Source: a virus. From it: a stretch of 31,890 bases of DNA. Of the stretch, positions 7,638 through 15,967 are shown piece by piece. Made by a program: the position numbers and the translations under genes. Location of the stretch: positions 1 through 31,890 of IMG/VR virus record IMGVR_UViG_3300035183_000102; one strand, 5' to 3'. The first letter of the stretch is position 1; each line of letters starts with the position of its first letter. The notes beneath the pieces were generated by a model. It did no database searches, was not told where the DNA came from, and worked only from the letters and a program-made list of their open reading frames with translations.

Positions 7638-9158
7638 ATGCCCGCAGCCATCGTACTCACAGGAATCAGCGCGAACGATCCGACGCCTGGCTCGTTCGAG
7701 GAGGTCAACTACGCGCAGGGCGCGGCCGGCGGCGACAACATCGCCTATCCCGTCCTCATCCTCGCGAACAAGACCTCGGCCGGATCGGCGACCGCTGACA
7801 CCGTCATCTACGGACCGGACACGCAGGTTCCGATCGTCACCGAGAGCGACATCATCAACCTCGCCGGCACTGGCAGCGAGGCCCATCGCATGTGGCTTCG
7901 GTTCACGAGGGTGAACAAGGTCTCCGCGCTGTACTTCGTGTTCGTCGCGGAGAGCACCGGCACCGCGGCGTCGCTCACGCTCACGGTCACAGGCGCGGCG
8001 ACCGCGAACGGCACGATCCGCGTGTGGGTCGTGGACGAGTTCGTCGACGTCTCCGTCTCGACAGGTGACAGCGCAGCGACGATCGCAACCAACATCGCGG
8101 CGGCGATCAACACCCAGACGCGATGGCCTGTCACGGCGGCGCAATCGACCAACACCGTGGTCATCACCGCGAGGCAGAAAGGCCCGCGTGGCAACTTCAT
8201 CGACGTGCAGACGCAGGTGATCGGATCCATCACCACCACGGTGTCGGCGTCGACCAAGACGCCATTGTCCGGCGGCGCCACGGCGGACTCCAACGCGAAC
8301 GCGCTCGCCACGATCCTTTCGAGGCGGTTCTTCTATATCGTCTCGGCCGCGGAGGATGCGACGCAGGCAGGCGCGCTGCTCTCGCAGATCAACTCGCAGG
8401 CGCTGCCGACGTCGGGCAAGCGTCAGCACATGTTCGTCGGGAGCAAGGACACGCTCGCCAACGCGATCACGCGCGCCACCGGTCTGAATGGCGCGCGCGC
8501 TGCGCTCATCTGGCAGCAGGCGTCCGACTGGACGCCAGCAGAGCTCGCCGCGCACGTCGCAGGCGTCGTCGCGCTGAAGGAAGCGGAGCAACTCCCGCGG
8601 CCGCTGCACAACTTCTCCGGCTTCGGGAACGACGCCGTCACGAGCGCAAGCTGGTTCGTGCCGGCTCCGCGCACCGGCGCAGGCCCCACGCAGGTCGAAA
8701 TCAAGTCGGCGCTCAACAACGGCATCAGCCCGATCGCGCCCAACCAGAACGGGACGAGCTACCTCGTCAAGCTCTGCACGACGCGCAGCCTGAACGGCTC
8801 CACCGCGGACTACCGCGTCCGCGACTGGCATCGGGCCACGATCCCCGACTTCTACGCGGATGCGTTGCATGCGCGCACGATCCTCCAGTTCTCCGGAAAG
8901 GACCTCGCCGACGATCCGCCGCGTGGCGCGCCGCCGCCGCCTGCGAACGTCGTCACGCCGTCTCGCTTCAGAGCCATGGTCATCGGGCTCATCAACGACT
9001 TCGCTAGCAACGCGCAGCTCAAGAACGTCGAGCAGATCAAGAACGACTTGATCGTCCAGCGCGAGGCGTCGCCGACGAACCGAATCTCCACGCGCACGCC
9101 GCTTCAGTGCATCGACATCGCGGACCAGTTCACCCACGCAATCGATCAGGTCGCGTAA
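7638..9158 (+). CDS. Contractile tail sheath protein (Mu gpL-like)
   Basis: 506 aa, typical for a sheath subunit. The N-terminus (PAAIVLTGISANDPTPGSFE) and the repeated beta strands of residues about 100-225 form the outward domains. The C-terminal third (RDWHRATIPDFYADALHART, then RFRAMVIGLINDFASN) and the last residues (IADQFTHAIDQVA) form the conserved core that encircles the tube and mediates contraction. It is followed directly by a tube gene, which fixes the identity and shows that this phage has a contractile tail. Its size and gene order match Mu and related myophages. Confidence 0.88.
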   Translation: MPAAIVLTGISANDPTPGSFEEVNYAQGAAGGDNIAYPVLILANKTSAGSATADTVIYGPDTQVPIVTESDIINLAGTGSEAHRMWLRFTRVNKVSALYFVFVAESTGTAASLTLTVTGAATANGTIRVWVVDEFVDVSVSTGDSAATIATNIAAAINTQTRWPVTAAQSTNTVVITARQKGPRGNFIDVQTQVIGSITTTVSASTKTPLSGGATADSNANALATILSRRFFYIVSAAEDATQAGALLSQINSQALPTSGKRQHMFVGSKDTLANAITRATGLNGARAALIWQQASDWTPAELAAHVAGVVALKEAEQLPRPLHNFSGFGNDAVTSASWFVPAPRTGAGPTQVEIKSALNNGISPIAPNQNGTSYLVKLCTTRSLNGSTADYRVRDWHRATIPDFYADALHARTILQFSGKDLADDPPRGAPPPPANVVTPSRFRAMVIGLINDFASNAQLKNVEQIKNDLIVQREASPTNRISTRTPLQCIDIADQFTHAIDQVA

Positions 9159-9173
9159 GGAGCGCAACGAGAC

Positions 9174-9551
9174 ATGTCGAACCTCCAGCAGTACACCGAC
9201 TTGCAAACGACCGTCGACGGCGCGCTCCTCTCAGAGCAGAACCAGGTCCAGATCCGATGGATCTCCGGCAACCACATCGTCGACACGACGCCGAAGGGCT
9301 TCGCTGGGCTTTCGCCCGGATCGGCACGCATCGAGATCCACGTCACGAACGCATGGCCTGCCGCAGGACTCGAGTACAACCCGATTCAGCGGATCAGGAC
9401 GATGCAAGAGGTCGAGCTCTCAGTGCAGGATCGATCCGGCAGGTCGCTCACCACGCGCGGGTACTTCACGGAGGCCGACGGAGGACACTCGACGAATCAG
9501 GCGAGCTCGTTCTCGTTCTCGTTCGTCGGCACATGGGCGGACTGGGAGTAA
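9174..9551 (+). CDS. Tail tube protein
   Basis: 125 aa, preceded by a GGAG ribosome site (AAGGAGCG). The sequence is beta-rich with alternating strands (DGALLSEQNQVQIRWISGNH, then ELSVQDRSGRSLTTRGYFTE), as in the barrel of stacked-hexamer tubes. It lies between the sheath and the chaperone, the standard place for the tube subunit. A strong intrinsic terminator follows, so sheath and tube can be made in greater amounts than the genes downstream. It resembles the size class of Mu gpM. Confidence 0.82.
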   Translation: MSNLQQYTDLQTTVDGALLSEQNQVQIRWISGNHIVDTTPKGFAGLSPGSARIEIHVTNAWPAAGLEYNPIQRIRTMQEVELSVQDRSGRSLTTRGYFTEADGGHSTNQASSFSFSFVGTWADWE

Positions 9552-9586
9552 GTCGCGCGCGCGGCCCGTCGCCTATCTGACCTTCT

Positions 9587-9645
9587 GGGCCATCTCGGGG
9601 CCGCTACTCCTCCCAGCGGGACCCTGAGATGGCCCGTTTCTTTTT
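9587..9645 (+). terminator. Intrinsic terminator after the tail tube gene
   Basis: GGGCCATCTC at 9587-9596 pairs perfectly with GAGATGGCCC at 9626-9635. GGG/CCC extends the stem across a one-base bulge, and an inner CCGCT/AGCGG stem adds more pairs. A T-rich tract (TTTCTTTTT, 9637-9645) follows at once. The site ends 13 bases before the chaperone start, so it separates the abundant sheath and tube from the chaperone and tape measure. Confidence 0.88.
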
Positions 9646-9658
9646 GCGGACGTGACAC

Positions 9659-10311
9659 ATGGCTGGCCCTCCTGAGCACATCGAGCCTGATGATCTGTGG
9701 CGGCAGATCACGACCATGCCGCGGCCTGGGCGCACGGTCCCGTTCCCGCGCAAAAACCCGGAGACCGGAGAGCCGGTCGGCGATGTGCACATCTGGGTGC
9801 TCACGCAGCGCGAGCAGATGGAGTGCGCGGCGGCGGCCGAGACATGCGCACGCGAACGGCTGAAGACGGCGCCGAAGGGCTCGGAGACGTCGCGCGGCTA
9901 CATCGACATCTACGAAAACGAGGCCAGCTGCCAGGTCCTCTACCGAGCTTGCCGACGCGCTAAAAATCACAATATCCCGTTTTTCCCGAGCATCGAGGCC
10001 GTCCGCGGACTCCTCGGCGACGAGGTCGGCGTGCTCGTCTCCAGCTACCTCACGATCAAGAGCGAGCTCGGGCCGATCGTCGACGAGATGAGCGAGGAGG
10101 AGGTGGATGCTTGGTGCCGCAGGCTCGCCGAAGGAGGGAGCCGCACCCCTTTAGATTTGCACTCCTTGGACGCGCTGAAGACCCTTGCGATTTCTTTGGC
10201 GCGACGCCTCTATCCCTTCTTGACGGGCACTGGCTCGCCTGGCTCGCCGCACGAAAGCGATACATCGCAAGCCTCCCCAGACCAACCTTCGACGACCCAA
10301 GGATCCGCTGA
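9659..10311 (+). CDS. Tail assembly chaperone, -1 frameshifted form (GT-like)
   Basis: Predicted product of a -1 shift at CCCTTTA (10147-10153). The first 165 residues are as in the unshifted form, then 52 residues are read from AGA 10153 to the stop at 10309-10311, giving 217 aa. The new tail contains AEDPCDFFGATPLSLLDGHW followed by LAWLAARKRY and ends FDDPRIR. An acidic FF/W-rich piece followed by a helix with ARK is typical of the T extension that recruits the tape measure in G/GT systems. Unusually, both products have nearly the same length because the two frames close four bases apart. The shift is predicted and has not been observed. Confidence 0.65.
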
Positions 10312-10315
10312 GTGA
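9659..10315 (+). CDS. Tail assembly chaperone, unshifted form (G-like)
   Basis: 218 aa, between the tube and tape measure genes, the position of tail assembly chaperones. The body (residues 1-160) has an all-helical C-terminal part with VHIWVLTQREQMECAAAAE and a long EVGVLVSSYLTIKSELGPIV helix. These proteins bind the tape measure before tube assembly and are not part of the virion. At codon 164-165 (CCT TTA) lies the heptamer C CCT TTA, preceded by AAGGAGG, where a -1 shift is predicted. In this frame translation ends in a Ser/Thr/Pro-rich tail (TGSPGSPHESDTSQASP) at 10315. The stop overlaps the GTG of the tape measure gene. Confidence 0.82.
   Translation: MAGPPEHIEPDDLWRQITTMPRPGRTVPFPRKNPETGEPVGDVHIWVLTQREQMECAAAAETCARERLKTAPKGSETSRGYIDIYENEASCQVLYRACRRAKNHNIPFFPSIEAVRGLLGDEVGVLVSSYLTIKSELGPIVDEMSEEEVDAWCRRLAEGGSRTPLDLHSLDALKTLAISLARRLYPFLTGTGSPGSPHESDTSQASPDQPSTTQGSAE
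10131..10153 (+). promoter_or_regulatory. Programmed -1 ribosomal frameshift signal
   Basis: The heptamer C CCT TTA at 10147-10153 is a perfect X XXY YYZ slippery site in the chaperone's reading frame. AAGGAGGGAG at 10131-10140 is an excellent anti-Shine-Dalgarno match ending 7-9 bases before it, the arrangement that stimulates -1 shifting in E. coli dnaX. No start codon is suitably placed after this site, so its likely use is as a stimulator. I could not identify a definite downstream stem-loop. Confidence 0.7.
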
Positions 10316-12666
10316 CGACGCCCATCGTCATCCCGCTGCGCGCCGATGGCGTCCGCGACGTCATGCGCGCGCTCCAGTCGGTCGAGGAGGCGACGCTGCG
10401 CCACGAGCGCGCCATCGCGCGCGAGCAGCAACGCGCAGCGCGTGAGCGCCAGCGCGCCCTCGATCGAGAGGCGCGCGAGAAGGTGCGCGCGATGCGGTTC
10501 GCAGACCGCGAGGTCGAACGCGCGAACAGGCAAGCCGTCCGCGAAGTGGAGCGGGCAGAGCGCGAGAAGACGAGAGCGGCCGAGCGCGAAGCGCGAGAGC
10601 GCGTGCGCGTGATGCAGGCGGCAGATCGCGACGTCGCCAGGGCGCGCGAGCAAGCGCTGCGGCAGATGATGCGCGAGGAGGAGCGCGCAAACCGCGAGGC
10701 GATGCGCTGGGTGAGGCAGCGGGAGGCCGAACAGCGCCGCCTCGACGAGCGCCTGGTCAATAGGCGCGTCGCGTTCGCGCAGGGCGTCGTCGGATCCGCG
10801 GCGGCAGGGTTCGCGTCGGGGGCGAATCGCGTGGTCGGCCTGGCCGGCGGCATGGTCAACGCTGCCATCGGCCTCGGCGGCGGCTTCTCTCTTCCGGACG
10901 TCCTCCGAGATCGCGCGGAACTCGAGCGCAGCGCAGCGCAGCTCGCAAACTCGTCGTTCATCCCGCCGTCGGTCAACGCGGATGGGACCGTCAATCCTGG
11001 TGTCGCCAGGCCCGACAAGGCGGCGATCATCGCGCGCGCTCGCGCGGTGCAAGCTGCGACCAACATCGACGCCGCGGAGCTCATCGCAGGCACGAAGGCG
11101 TATGTCGCGAAGGCTTCCGATTTCGCCGGCGGAATGGCGAATATGGAGTTTTTCGCGAAACTCGCGAAGGCCTCGGGCACCGACTTCCAGGACGTGATGA
11201 AGACGGCCGGCATCCTCCGCGTCCAGAACAAGGACCTCGGAGCGGAGGCGATGAAGTCGATGATGCTCAACATCGTCGCCCAGGGAAAACAGGGCGCCGT
11301 CGAGTTCGAGGATTTGGCGACCGTCGCAGGCAAGGTCACGCGGTCGAGCGCCGCGTACGCACTAGATCAGGCCGAGGCGCAGTCGAAGCTTCTCGCGCTC
11401 GCGCAGGTGGCCATCCGCACATCTGGCTCGCCAGAAGAAGCCGCAACGGTGCTCTCGAACCTCTCGCAGGACGCGCTCAAACACCGCGGCAGAATGCCGG
11501 CAGGCGTGTTCGACGCGCGCGGCAAGATCCTCGATCCAGCCAAGATGATCACCACCGTGTTCGAGGCATCTGGCGGCAACATGGGCACCATCCAGGACAT
11601 GGGCTTCGGCTCCAGGTCGATGAAGATGTTCCAGGCGCTCTCGCCGATCTTCGAGGAGGCGTACAAGAGCACGAAAGGCAGCGAGCAGGAGCGGCGCAAA
11701 GCCGGCGCGAAAGCGGTCGCTGCCGAGATGGAGCATCTCGCTGGCGCGAGGTACTCGGAGCAGTTGCTCAACGAGGATTTCCGGAACGTCATGGACACCG
11801 CGGCCGAGAAGGCCGACGCCGCCATGAAGCAGTTCAAGGACACGCTCGCGACCGAGCTGCTGCCCGAGTTCGTCAGGCTGATCCCGGTGCTGAAGGAGGT
11901 CACGCCGGCGTTCATGAGCGTGATGAAGAACGGCGTCCCCGCGTTTGCGCAGCTCATCGAGAGCGTCGCGAAGTTCGTCCGCGAGAACGAGGGCCTGATC
12001 AAGAGCATCTCCGCTCACCCAATCGGCGCGATCATCGCGGCAGAGGTCGTTGGATCGATCGCGAAGGCCGGCATCGGCGGCGGCGTGAGAGCTGTGATCG
12101 AGGCCGCCATTCGCGGAGGCGCAGGCGCAGGCGGCGGCGGCGGCGTTGGTGGCGCAGGCGCATTCGGCGCAGCAGGCACCGCAGGAGCCGCAGGGCTTCT
12201 CGCCGGCGCGGCGACCGCTGCATACCTGGGTCCAGTCGCAGAGGCCGCGGTCACTGGCAACGCGCAGGGCTCCGACCGATCGGCATCGATGTTCATCGAG
12301 ATCGGCAACATCCGATCGGCGCTCGGCTCAGGCCACATCACGAAAGATGAAGCGACGCGGCGGATGGCGAAGCTCCAGCAGGAGCTCGACGCCGCGAAAG
12401 CTCACTCAGGGCGAGGGGAGCAGGCGTTCGCACTCAAGACGCTCGGCATCAACACCATAAGGTCCGTCGTCACCGGCGAACGAAACGAGTCGCTCCACAC
12501 GATCCGCGAGGTCGAAAAGAACCGGCAGCTGCTCGAACAGGAACAGCAACTCACGGCAGCGCTCAGGGAGCTCGCGACGGCGATCCAGTCGAAGAAGTCC
12601 GACCAAACGCCAGATCGGCTAGCACCCATGTCGAGCCCGAGCCGCGGCGGCCCAGTGACGAAGTAG
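10312..12666 (+). CDS. Tail length tape measure protein
   Basis: 784 aa from GTG 10312, which has an AAGGA ribosome site 9 bases upstream and overlaps the chaperone stop as GTGA. Residues about 17-150 are a very long Arg/Glu/Ala coiled coil. Residues 160-200 are Gly/Ala-rich. The middle is mostly helical, and residues about 585-645 are a hydrophobic Gly/Ala segment (AGAGGGGGVGGAGAFGAAGT) that resembles the membrane-active part of tape measures. A helical, Gln/Glu-rich C-terminus follows. At the usual 0.15 nm per residue the predicted tail is about 118 nm. Identity follows from length, composition and position after the chaperone. Confidence 0.88.
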   Translation: MTTPIVIPLRADGVRDVMRALQSVEEATLRHERAIAREQQRAARERQRALDREAREKVRAMRFADREVERANRQAVREVERAEREKTRAAEREARERVRVMQAADRDVARAREQALRQMMREEERANREAMRWVRQREAEQRRLDERLVNRRVAFAQGVVGSAAAGFASGANRVVGLAGGMVNAAIGLGGGFSLPDVLRDRAELERSAAQLANSSFIPPSVNADGTVNPGVARPDKAAIIARARAVQAATNIDAAELIAGTKAYVAKASDFAGGMANMEFFAKLAKASGTDFQDVMKTAGILRVQNKDLGAEAMKSMMLNIVAQGKQGAVEFEDLATVAGKVTRSSAAYALDQAEAQSKLLALAQVAIRTSGSPEEAATVLSNLSQDALKHRGRMPAGVFDARGKILDPAKMITTVFEASGGNMGTIQDMGFGSRSMKMFQALSPIFEEAYKSTKGSEQERRKAGAKAVAAEMEHLAGARYSEQLLNEDFRNVMDTAAEKADAAMKQFKDTLATELLPEFVRLIPVLKEVTPAFMSVMKNGVPAFAQLIESVAKFVRENEGLIKSISAHPIGAIIAAEVVGSIAKAGIGGGVRAVIEAAIRGGAGAGGGGGVGGAGAFGAAGTAGAAGLLAGAATAAYLGPVAEAAVTGNAQGSDRSASMFIEIGNIRSALGSGHITKDEATRRMAKLQQELDAAKAHSGRGEQAFALKTLGINTIRSVVTGERNESLHTIREVEKNRQLLEQEQQLTAALRELATAIQSKKSDQTPDRLAPMSSPSRGGPVTK

Positions 12667-12669
12667 CCC

Positions 12670-13602
12670 ATGGCATCGACACCCGGCGCAGACATCCTCC
12701 GGCAGCTGCTCGATCTGCGCTGGCGGAACGTATCGGTGCCATACACGACGATGACCATGGAGTTCCGCCATGACCTCGTCGAGCACAAAACTCCGGACCA
12801 GGACGGGGCGCACGTCGAGGCGACGGGTCGAGCGCCGATCCAGTTCACGGCGCAGCTCCCGTTTTTGAACAACATCAAGGCCGCGCCGAACGAGCAATGG
12901 GGAGGCCACGTCCTCTATCCAGATGTTTTTCGCGATTTCGAGCGCGCGATGGAGGACAAGAGCAGCGGCGAGCTCCAGCACCCGGAGTTCGGCATCATCC
13001 TCTGCAGGCCGGTGCATTTCAAAATGAGCCTCGCGCCGGCTCCGCGCGATGGATGCTGGGTCGAGGCATCCTGGATCGAAACCCTGTCGCCGACGGAGCA
13101 GAAGGCCGACACCACGAAGCCGTCTCCAGTGACGGGTGCCATCGCGCACGCGCTGGAGCTCGACGAGCAGCTCGCGAAGCCGAGCGTACCGCTACCGAAG
13201 CGCGACGAGTTCAAGCCGACGTTCGAGGACGACATCAGAGCTCTCCAGGCGGTGACGGATCGCATCTCCGTCATGCAGCGGAAGTACGTAGGCAAGATCG
13301 ACCAGATCGCCTATCGCCTCCGCGCGCTCAGCGAGTCGATCGATCGCGCAAGCACCCCGCTGTCCCATCCGCTGCGCCAGTCGGCAGAGCGGATGCAGAC
13401 ATCGCTCGTCGCGCTGAAGGACAGCCTGCTTCGCGATGGTCGAAAGGTTCGCTACTACATCGTTCGGCAGGAGATGACGCTCGCGGCGATCGCGCTCGTG
13501 CTCCACAAGAGCGTCGGCGAGTTGCTCGATCTGAATCCAGAACTGGCGCGGAAGCCCACGGTACCGGAACTCACGGTGGTCAAGTACTACAGGACGTCGT
13601 GA
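12670..13602 (+). CDS. DNA circularisation-type baseplate protein (Mu gp43/N-like) with LysM-like C-terminus
   Basis: 310 aa. Residues about 10-150 match the style of the DNA_circ_N domain seen in Mu gpN (LDLRWRNVSVPYTTMTMEFR near the start, EHKTPDQDG, and GRAPIQFTAQLPF), a baseplate hub component. Residues 160-240 are helical. The last 50 residues (VRYYIVRQEMTLAAIALVLH, then VGELLDLNPELA, then LTVVKYYRT) have the shape of a LysM fold, as in tail proteins X and U that touch peptidoglycan or bind hub partners. Its place after the tape measure and before the gp44-like gene fits Mu gene order. Confidence 0.78.
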   Translation: MASTPGADILRQLLDLRWRNVSVPYTTMTMEFRHDLVEHKTPDQDGAHVEATGRAPIQFTAQLPFLNNIKAAPNEQWGGHVLYPDVFRDFERAMEDKSSGELQHPEFGIILCRPVHFKMSLAPAPRDGCWVEASWIETLSPTEQKADTTKPSPVTGAIAHALELDEQLAKPSVPLPKRDEFKPTFEDDIRALQAVTDRISVMQRKYVGKIDQIAYRLRALSESIDRASTPLSHPLRQSAERMQTSLVALKDSLLRDGRKVRYYIVRQEMTLAAIALVLHKSVGELLDLNPELARKPTVPELTVVKYYRTS

Positions 13603-13608
13603 GGCACC

Positions 13609-14847
13609 ATGCCGATCATTGCGTCTACGGATGACGAGGTCGCGCTAGAGCTTGTCGATAGCGGAGAACGCATCGCGCACTGGGCCGCATACTCGTTCAA
13701 CACGCACTTTCTGACGCCGACCGACGGATTCCACTTCGAGGTCGGACTGCACGATCTGACGCCGGCGGAGAGAAAGGCGCTTGCGCCAGGCGCTCGCGTG
13801 CGGCTCGTCGTGAACGGCCATGTCCACGCCACGGGCAGCATCTACGACGTGCGGTACACGCACAGCCGGCAGGGCGGCCGCGTCCTGCACGTCGAGGGCA
13901 AGGACAAGCTCGCGCCGTTCGTAGACGGCAACATCGATCCGCGCATGCGGTTTTCGGCTGGGCAGTCGCTCGCCGACGTCGTGACGAAGATTGCCGGGCA
14001 GTTCGGTTGGACGGCAGATCAAATCGTCTGGGACAACGAGGCGAACCGTCGTGTGCTCGCTGGCAAGCGAGGCACACGCACGACGGCGAAGGGCCGAGTC
14101 TCCAAGGACGTCAGGATCCACCAACTGCAGCCATACCCAGGCGAGGGCGCGTTCGCGTTCGCGTCGCGACTCACACAGCGGCACGGGCTCTGGATCTGGG
14201 CATCTGCCGACGGCGAGCAGCTCATCATCAGCGCGCCATCGTTCGATCAGGATCCTATCTTCGCGATCGACGCGAGCGAAGAGGCGCGCGCGGAAGGCTT
14301 CTCTTCGCAGCTCCACCTTTCGCTCACCGATCAGCCAGCCGTCATCCTAGCGGACGGATTCTCCGGCGGCGGCTCCTACGGCAAGAGCCGCATCAAGGCG
14401 CACATCGTCAATCCGCTCGTCGGACTCGACGAAGACGGATTCGTGCTCGACGGAGTGAGCAAGCTGCTCCTCAATCATCAGGAGTCGCGGCAGATCACCA
14501 TCACGAGGCCCGCGTCGGCGCTGATGCGCATCCCAGCGCGAACACCGGTGCCGATGTTCCTGCACGACGACGAATCGCACACGCCGGATCAGCTCGAAAA
14601 CTTCCTGCGGCGCGAGCTATCGCTGCGGATGCGCAAGGCGGTCGTCTACACGTGCACGGTGCGCGGGCACTCCAACAGCGGCGCGCCGTGGTGCGTGGAT
14701 GCCATCTGCTCGGTGAACGACGCCGGCGTCGGCCCTAGCGGCCTGCACGAGCCCATGTACATCCTCAGCCGGACGTTCCGAAAGAGCCGCACGGGCGGGA
14801 CGACGACGGACCTAGAAATGATCCTACCTGGCTCGCTGGTGTTCTGA
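13609..14847 (+). CDS. Baseplate hub protein (Mu gp44/P-like)
   Basis: 412 aa preceded by GAGG. It shows the layout of gp27/gpD/gpP hub proteins: an N-terminal beta domain with a ligand-like barrel (LVVNGHVHATGSIYDVRYTH), then HVEGKDKLAPFVDGNI, a small LysM-like region around SLADVVTKIAGQFGWT, the phrase FAFASRLTQRHGLWIWASAD and a C-terminal barrel ending SRTFRKSRTGGTTTDLEMIL. The trimer forms the tail hub that holds the spike. It is translationally coupled to the spike gene by TGATG overlap. Assignment is strong from motif order and neighbours. Confidence 0.85.
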   Translation: MPIIASTDDEVALELVDSGERIAHWAAYSFNTHFLTPTDGFHFEVGLHDLTPAERKALAPGARVRLVVNGHVHATGSIYDVRYTHSRQGGRVLHVEGKDKLAPFVDGNIDPRMRFSAGQSLADVVTKIAGQFGWTADQIVWDNEANRRVLAGKRGTRTTAKGRVSKDVRIHQLQPYPGEGAFAFASRLTQRHGLWIWASADGEQLIISAPSFDQDPIFAIDASEEARAEGFSSQLHLSLTDQPAVILADGFSGGGSYGKSRIKAHIVNPLVGLDEDGFVLDGVSKLLLNHQESRQITITRPASALMRIPARTPVPMFLHDDESHTPDQLENFLRRELSLRMRKAVVYTCTVRGHSNSGAPWCVDAICSVNDAGVGPSGLHEPMYILSRTFRKSRTGGTTTDLEMILPGSLVF

Positions 14848-15623
14848 TGAGTGGAGGCAGCGGCGACAACAGCATCGAGATCGGGCTGGACATCCTCAAC
14901 ACGATCCGCGACGAGGTGACCAAGCAGATCCTCGCACAACTCGGGCACGTGCAGAGCGGAACGAGCGACGCGGACAAGGTCGAGGTGTGGCAGCACGTCG
15001 GGTTCGTCTCGCGGCCGGCGAAGCCGGAGGCAGGCAAACAAGCCGCGCAGGCGGTAAGCGTCCGCATGGGAAACCACGACGCCACCATCGCGGAGCGCGA
15101 CCAGCGCGGCATCGAGCTCGCTGGCGCGATGGAACACGGCGAGACGTGCATCTATGCGCCAGGCGAGGACGGCAAGGCGCAGGGGCGGATCTTGCTCAAG
15201 CGCAACGGCAACGTCGCGATCATCACGACGCAGGGCAACACGCCGAGCGGCACGTCGATCACGGTGCAGGTGAACACCGACGGGCAGATCCACATGACTA
15301 GCCCGCTTGGTGGCATCTCGATCACGAGCGACAAGATCACCATCCTGTCCAGCACTGGCGCAGGGGCGGAGTTCTCGTCGAGCGGGATCACGCTCATCGG
15401 CACCGGTGTCAACGTCAACGGTGGCTCCGTCGTGCTGGGCGCAGGCGCGGCAACCGGCGTGTGCACGCAGACCTCGCTCATCTGGACATTGCTCAGCGCG
15501 CTGCTCAGCGCGATCGTTAGCGACTTGCCGGTGAAGACGGCTAGCCCGGCAGCGCTCACGGCGTTCACGTCGGCGCTCACGGCGCCGTCTAGCTTCTCCA
15601 TGTCGGTCAAGGCCGCGGGGTAA
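14847..15623 (+). CDS. Central spike protein (Mu gp45/V-like)
   Basis: 258 aa. The middle part (residues 45-110) reads as an OB-fold-like baseplate assembly protein V domain (VSVRMGNHDATIAERDQRGI, then CIYAPGEDGKAQGRILLKRNG, in part). Residues 120-200 are a run of short Ile/Thr/Val strands with Gly turns (SPLGGISITSDKITILSSTG), as in the triple-stranded beta helix of a membrane-piercing needle. The C-terminus is a Ser/Ala/Leu-rich stretch. The start overlaps the gp44-like stop. The apex metal-binding HxH motif is not seen here, so a separate tip protein may finish the spike. Confidence 0.82.
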   Translation: MSGGSGDNSIEIGLDILNTIRDEVTKQILAQLGHVQSGTSDADKVEVWQHVGFVSRPAKPEAGKQAAQAVSVRMGNHDATIAERDQRGIELAGAMEHGETCIYAPGEDGKAQGRILLKRNGNVAIITTQGNTPSGTSITVQVNTDGQIHMTSPLGGISITSDKITILSSTGAGAEFSSSGITLIGTGVNVNGGSVVLGAGAATGVCTQTSLIWTLLSALLSAIVSDLPVKTASPAALTAFTSALTAPSSFSMSVKAAG

Positions 15624-15624
15624 A

Positions 15625-15966
15625 GTGAGCGCCTGCAACTTCCCGAGCATCTCGCTACCGCCGATCGGCATCTCGATCCCTCTCCCGAGTCTGCCGTCAC
15701 TGCCGACGCTCGGCATTCAGATCCCATCCATCCCAGGACTGGATCTCAATCTGCCGAGTCTCTCGCGACCGCCGATCAGCATCTCGATCCCGTTGCCGTC
15801 GCTTCCGAGTTTGCCGACACTCGGTATCCAGATCCCGTCCATTCCAGGACTCGACCTAAACCTGCCGAGTCTATCGCTACCTCCGATCAGCATCTCGATT
15901 CCGCTGCCGAGCCTACCGTCACTGCCATCGCTCGGGCTGCCGACACCATTCTGTCCTCTCGATTGA
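15625..15966 (+). CDS. Pro/Leu/Ile/Ser repeat protein next to the spike gene
   Basis: 113 aa from GTG 15625, one base after the spike stop. After an 11-residue cap (SACNFPSISL) it has two complete 37-residue repeats (12-48, 49-85) and a partial third (86-113). The unit contains PPISISIPLPSLPSLPTLG and IQIPSIPGLDLNLPSLS. The repeats differ at few residues and the DNA is nearly tandem (111 bp). Cys4 and Cys110 lie at the two ends, and the C-terminus is PFCPLD. Small Cys-capped proline-rich proteins of this sort occur beside baseplate V genes in other phages. A role at the spike tip is my inference. Confidence 0.72.
   Translation: MSACNFPSISLPPIGISIPLPSLPSLPTLGIQIPSIPGLDLNLPSLSRPPISISIPLPSLPSLPTLGIQIPSIPGLDLNLPSLSLPPISISIPLPSLPSLPSLGLPTPFCPLD
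15658..15963 (+). repeat. Tandem 111-bp coding repeat (2.75 copies)
   Basis: The copies span 15658-15768, 15769-15879 and 15880-15963 (partial) and stay in frame. The amino acid repeats are nearly identical while many third bases differ, so the array is old enough to have drifted silently and is kept under selection at protein level. Confidence 0.8.
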
Positions 15967-15967
15967 C

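Noticed and set aside
7323-9206. Leftward open frame of 627 codons opposite the sheath gene
   Set aside because: It is antisense to the sheath gene, Arg/Asp-rich and without any recognisable domain, as usual for shadow frames in high-GC DNA.
10056-11339. Leftward 427-codon frame opposite chaperone and tape measure
   Set aside because: Low-complexity Ser/Arg/Ala sequence mirroring the tape measure coiled coil.
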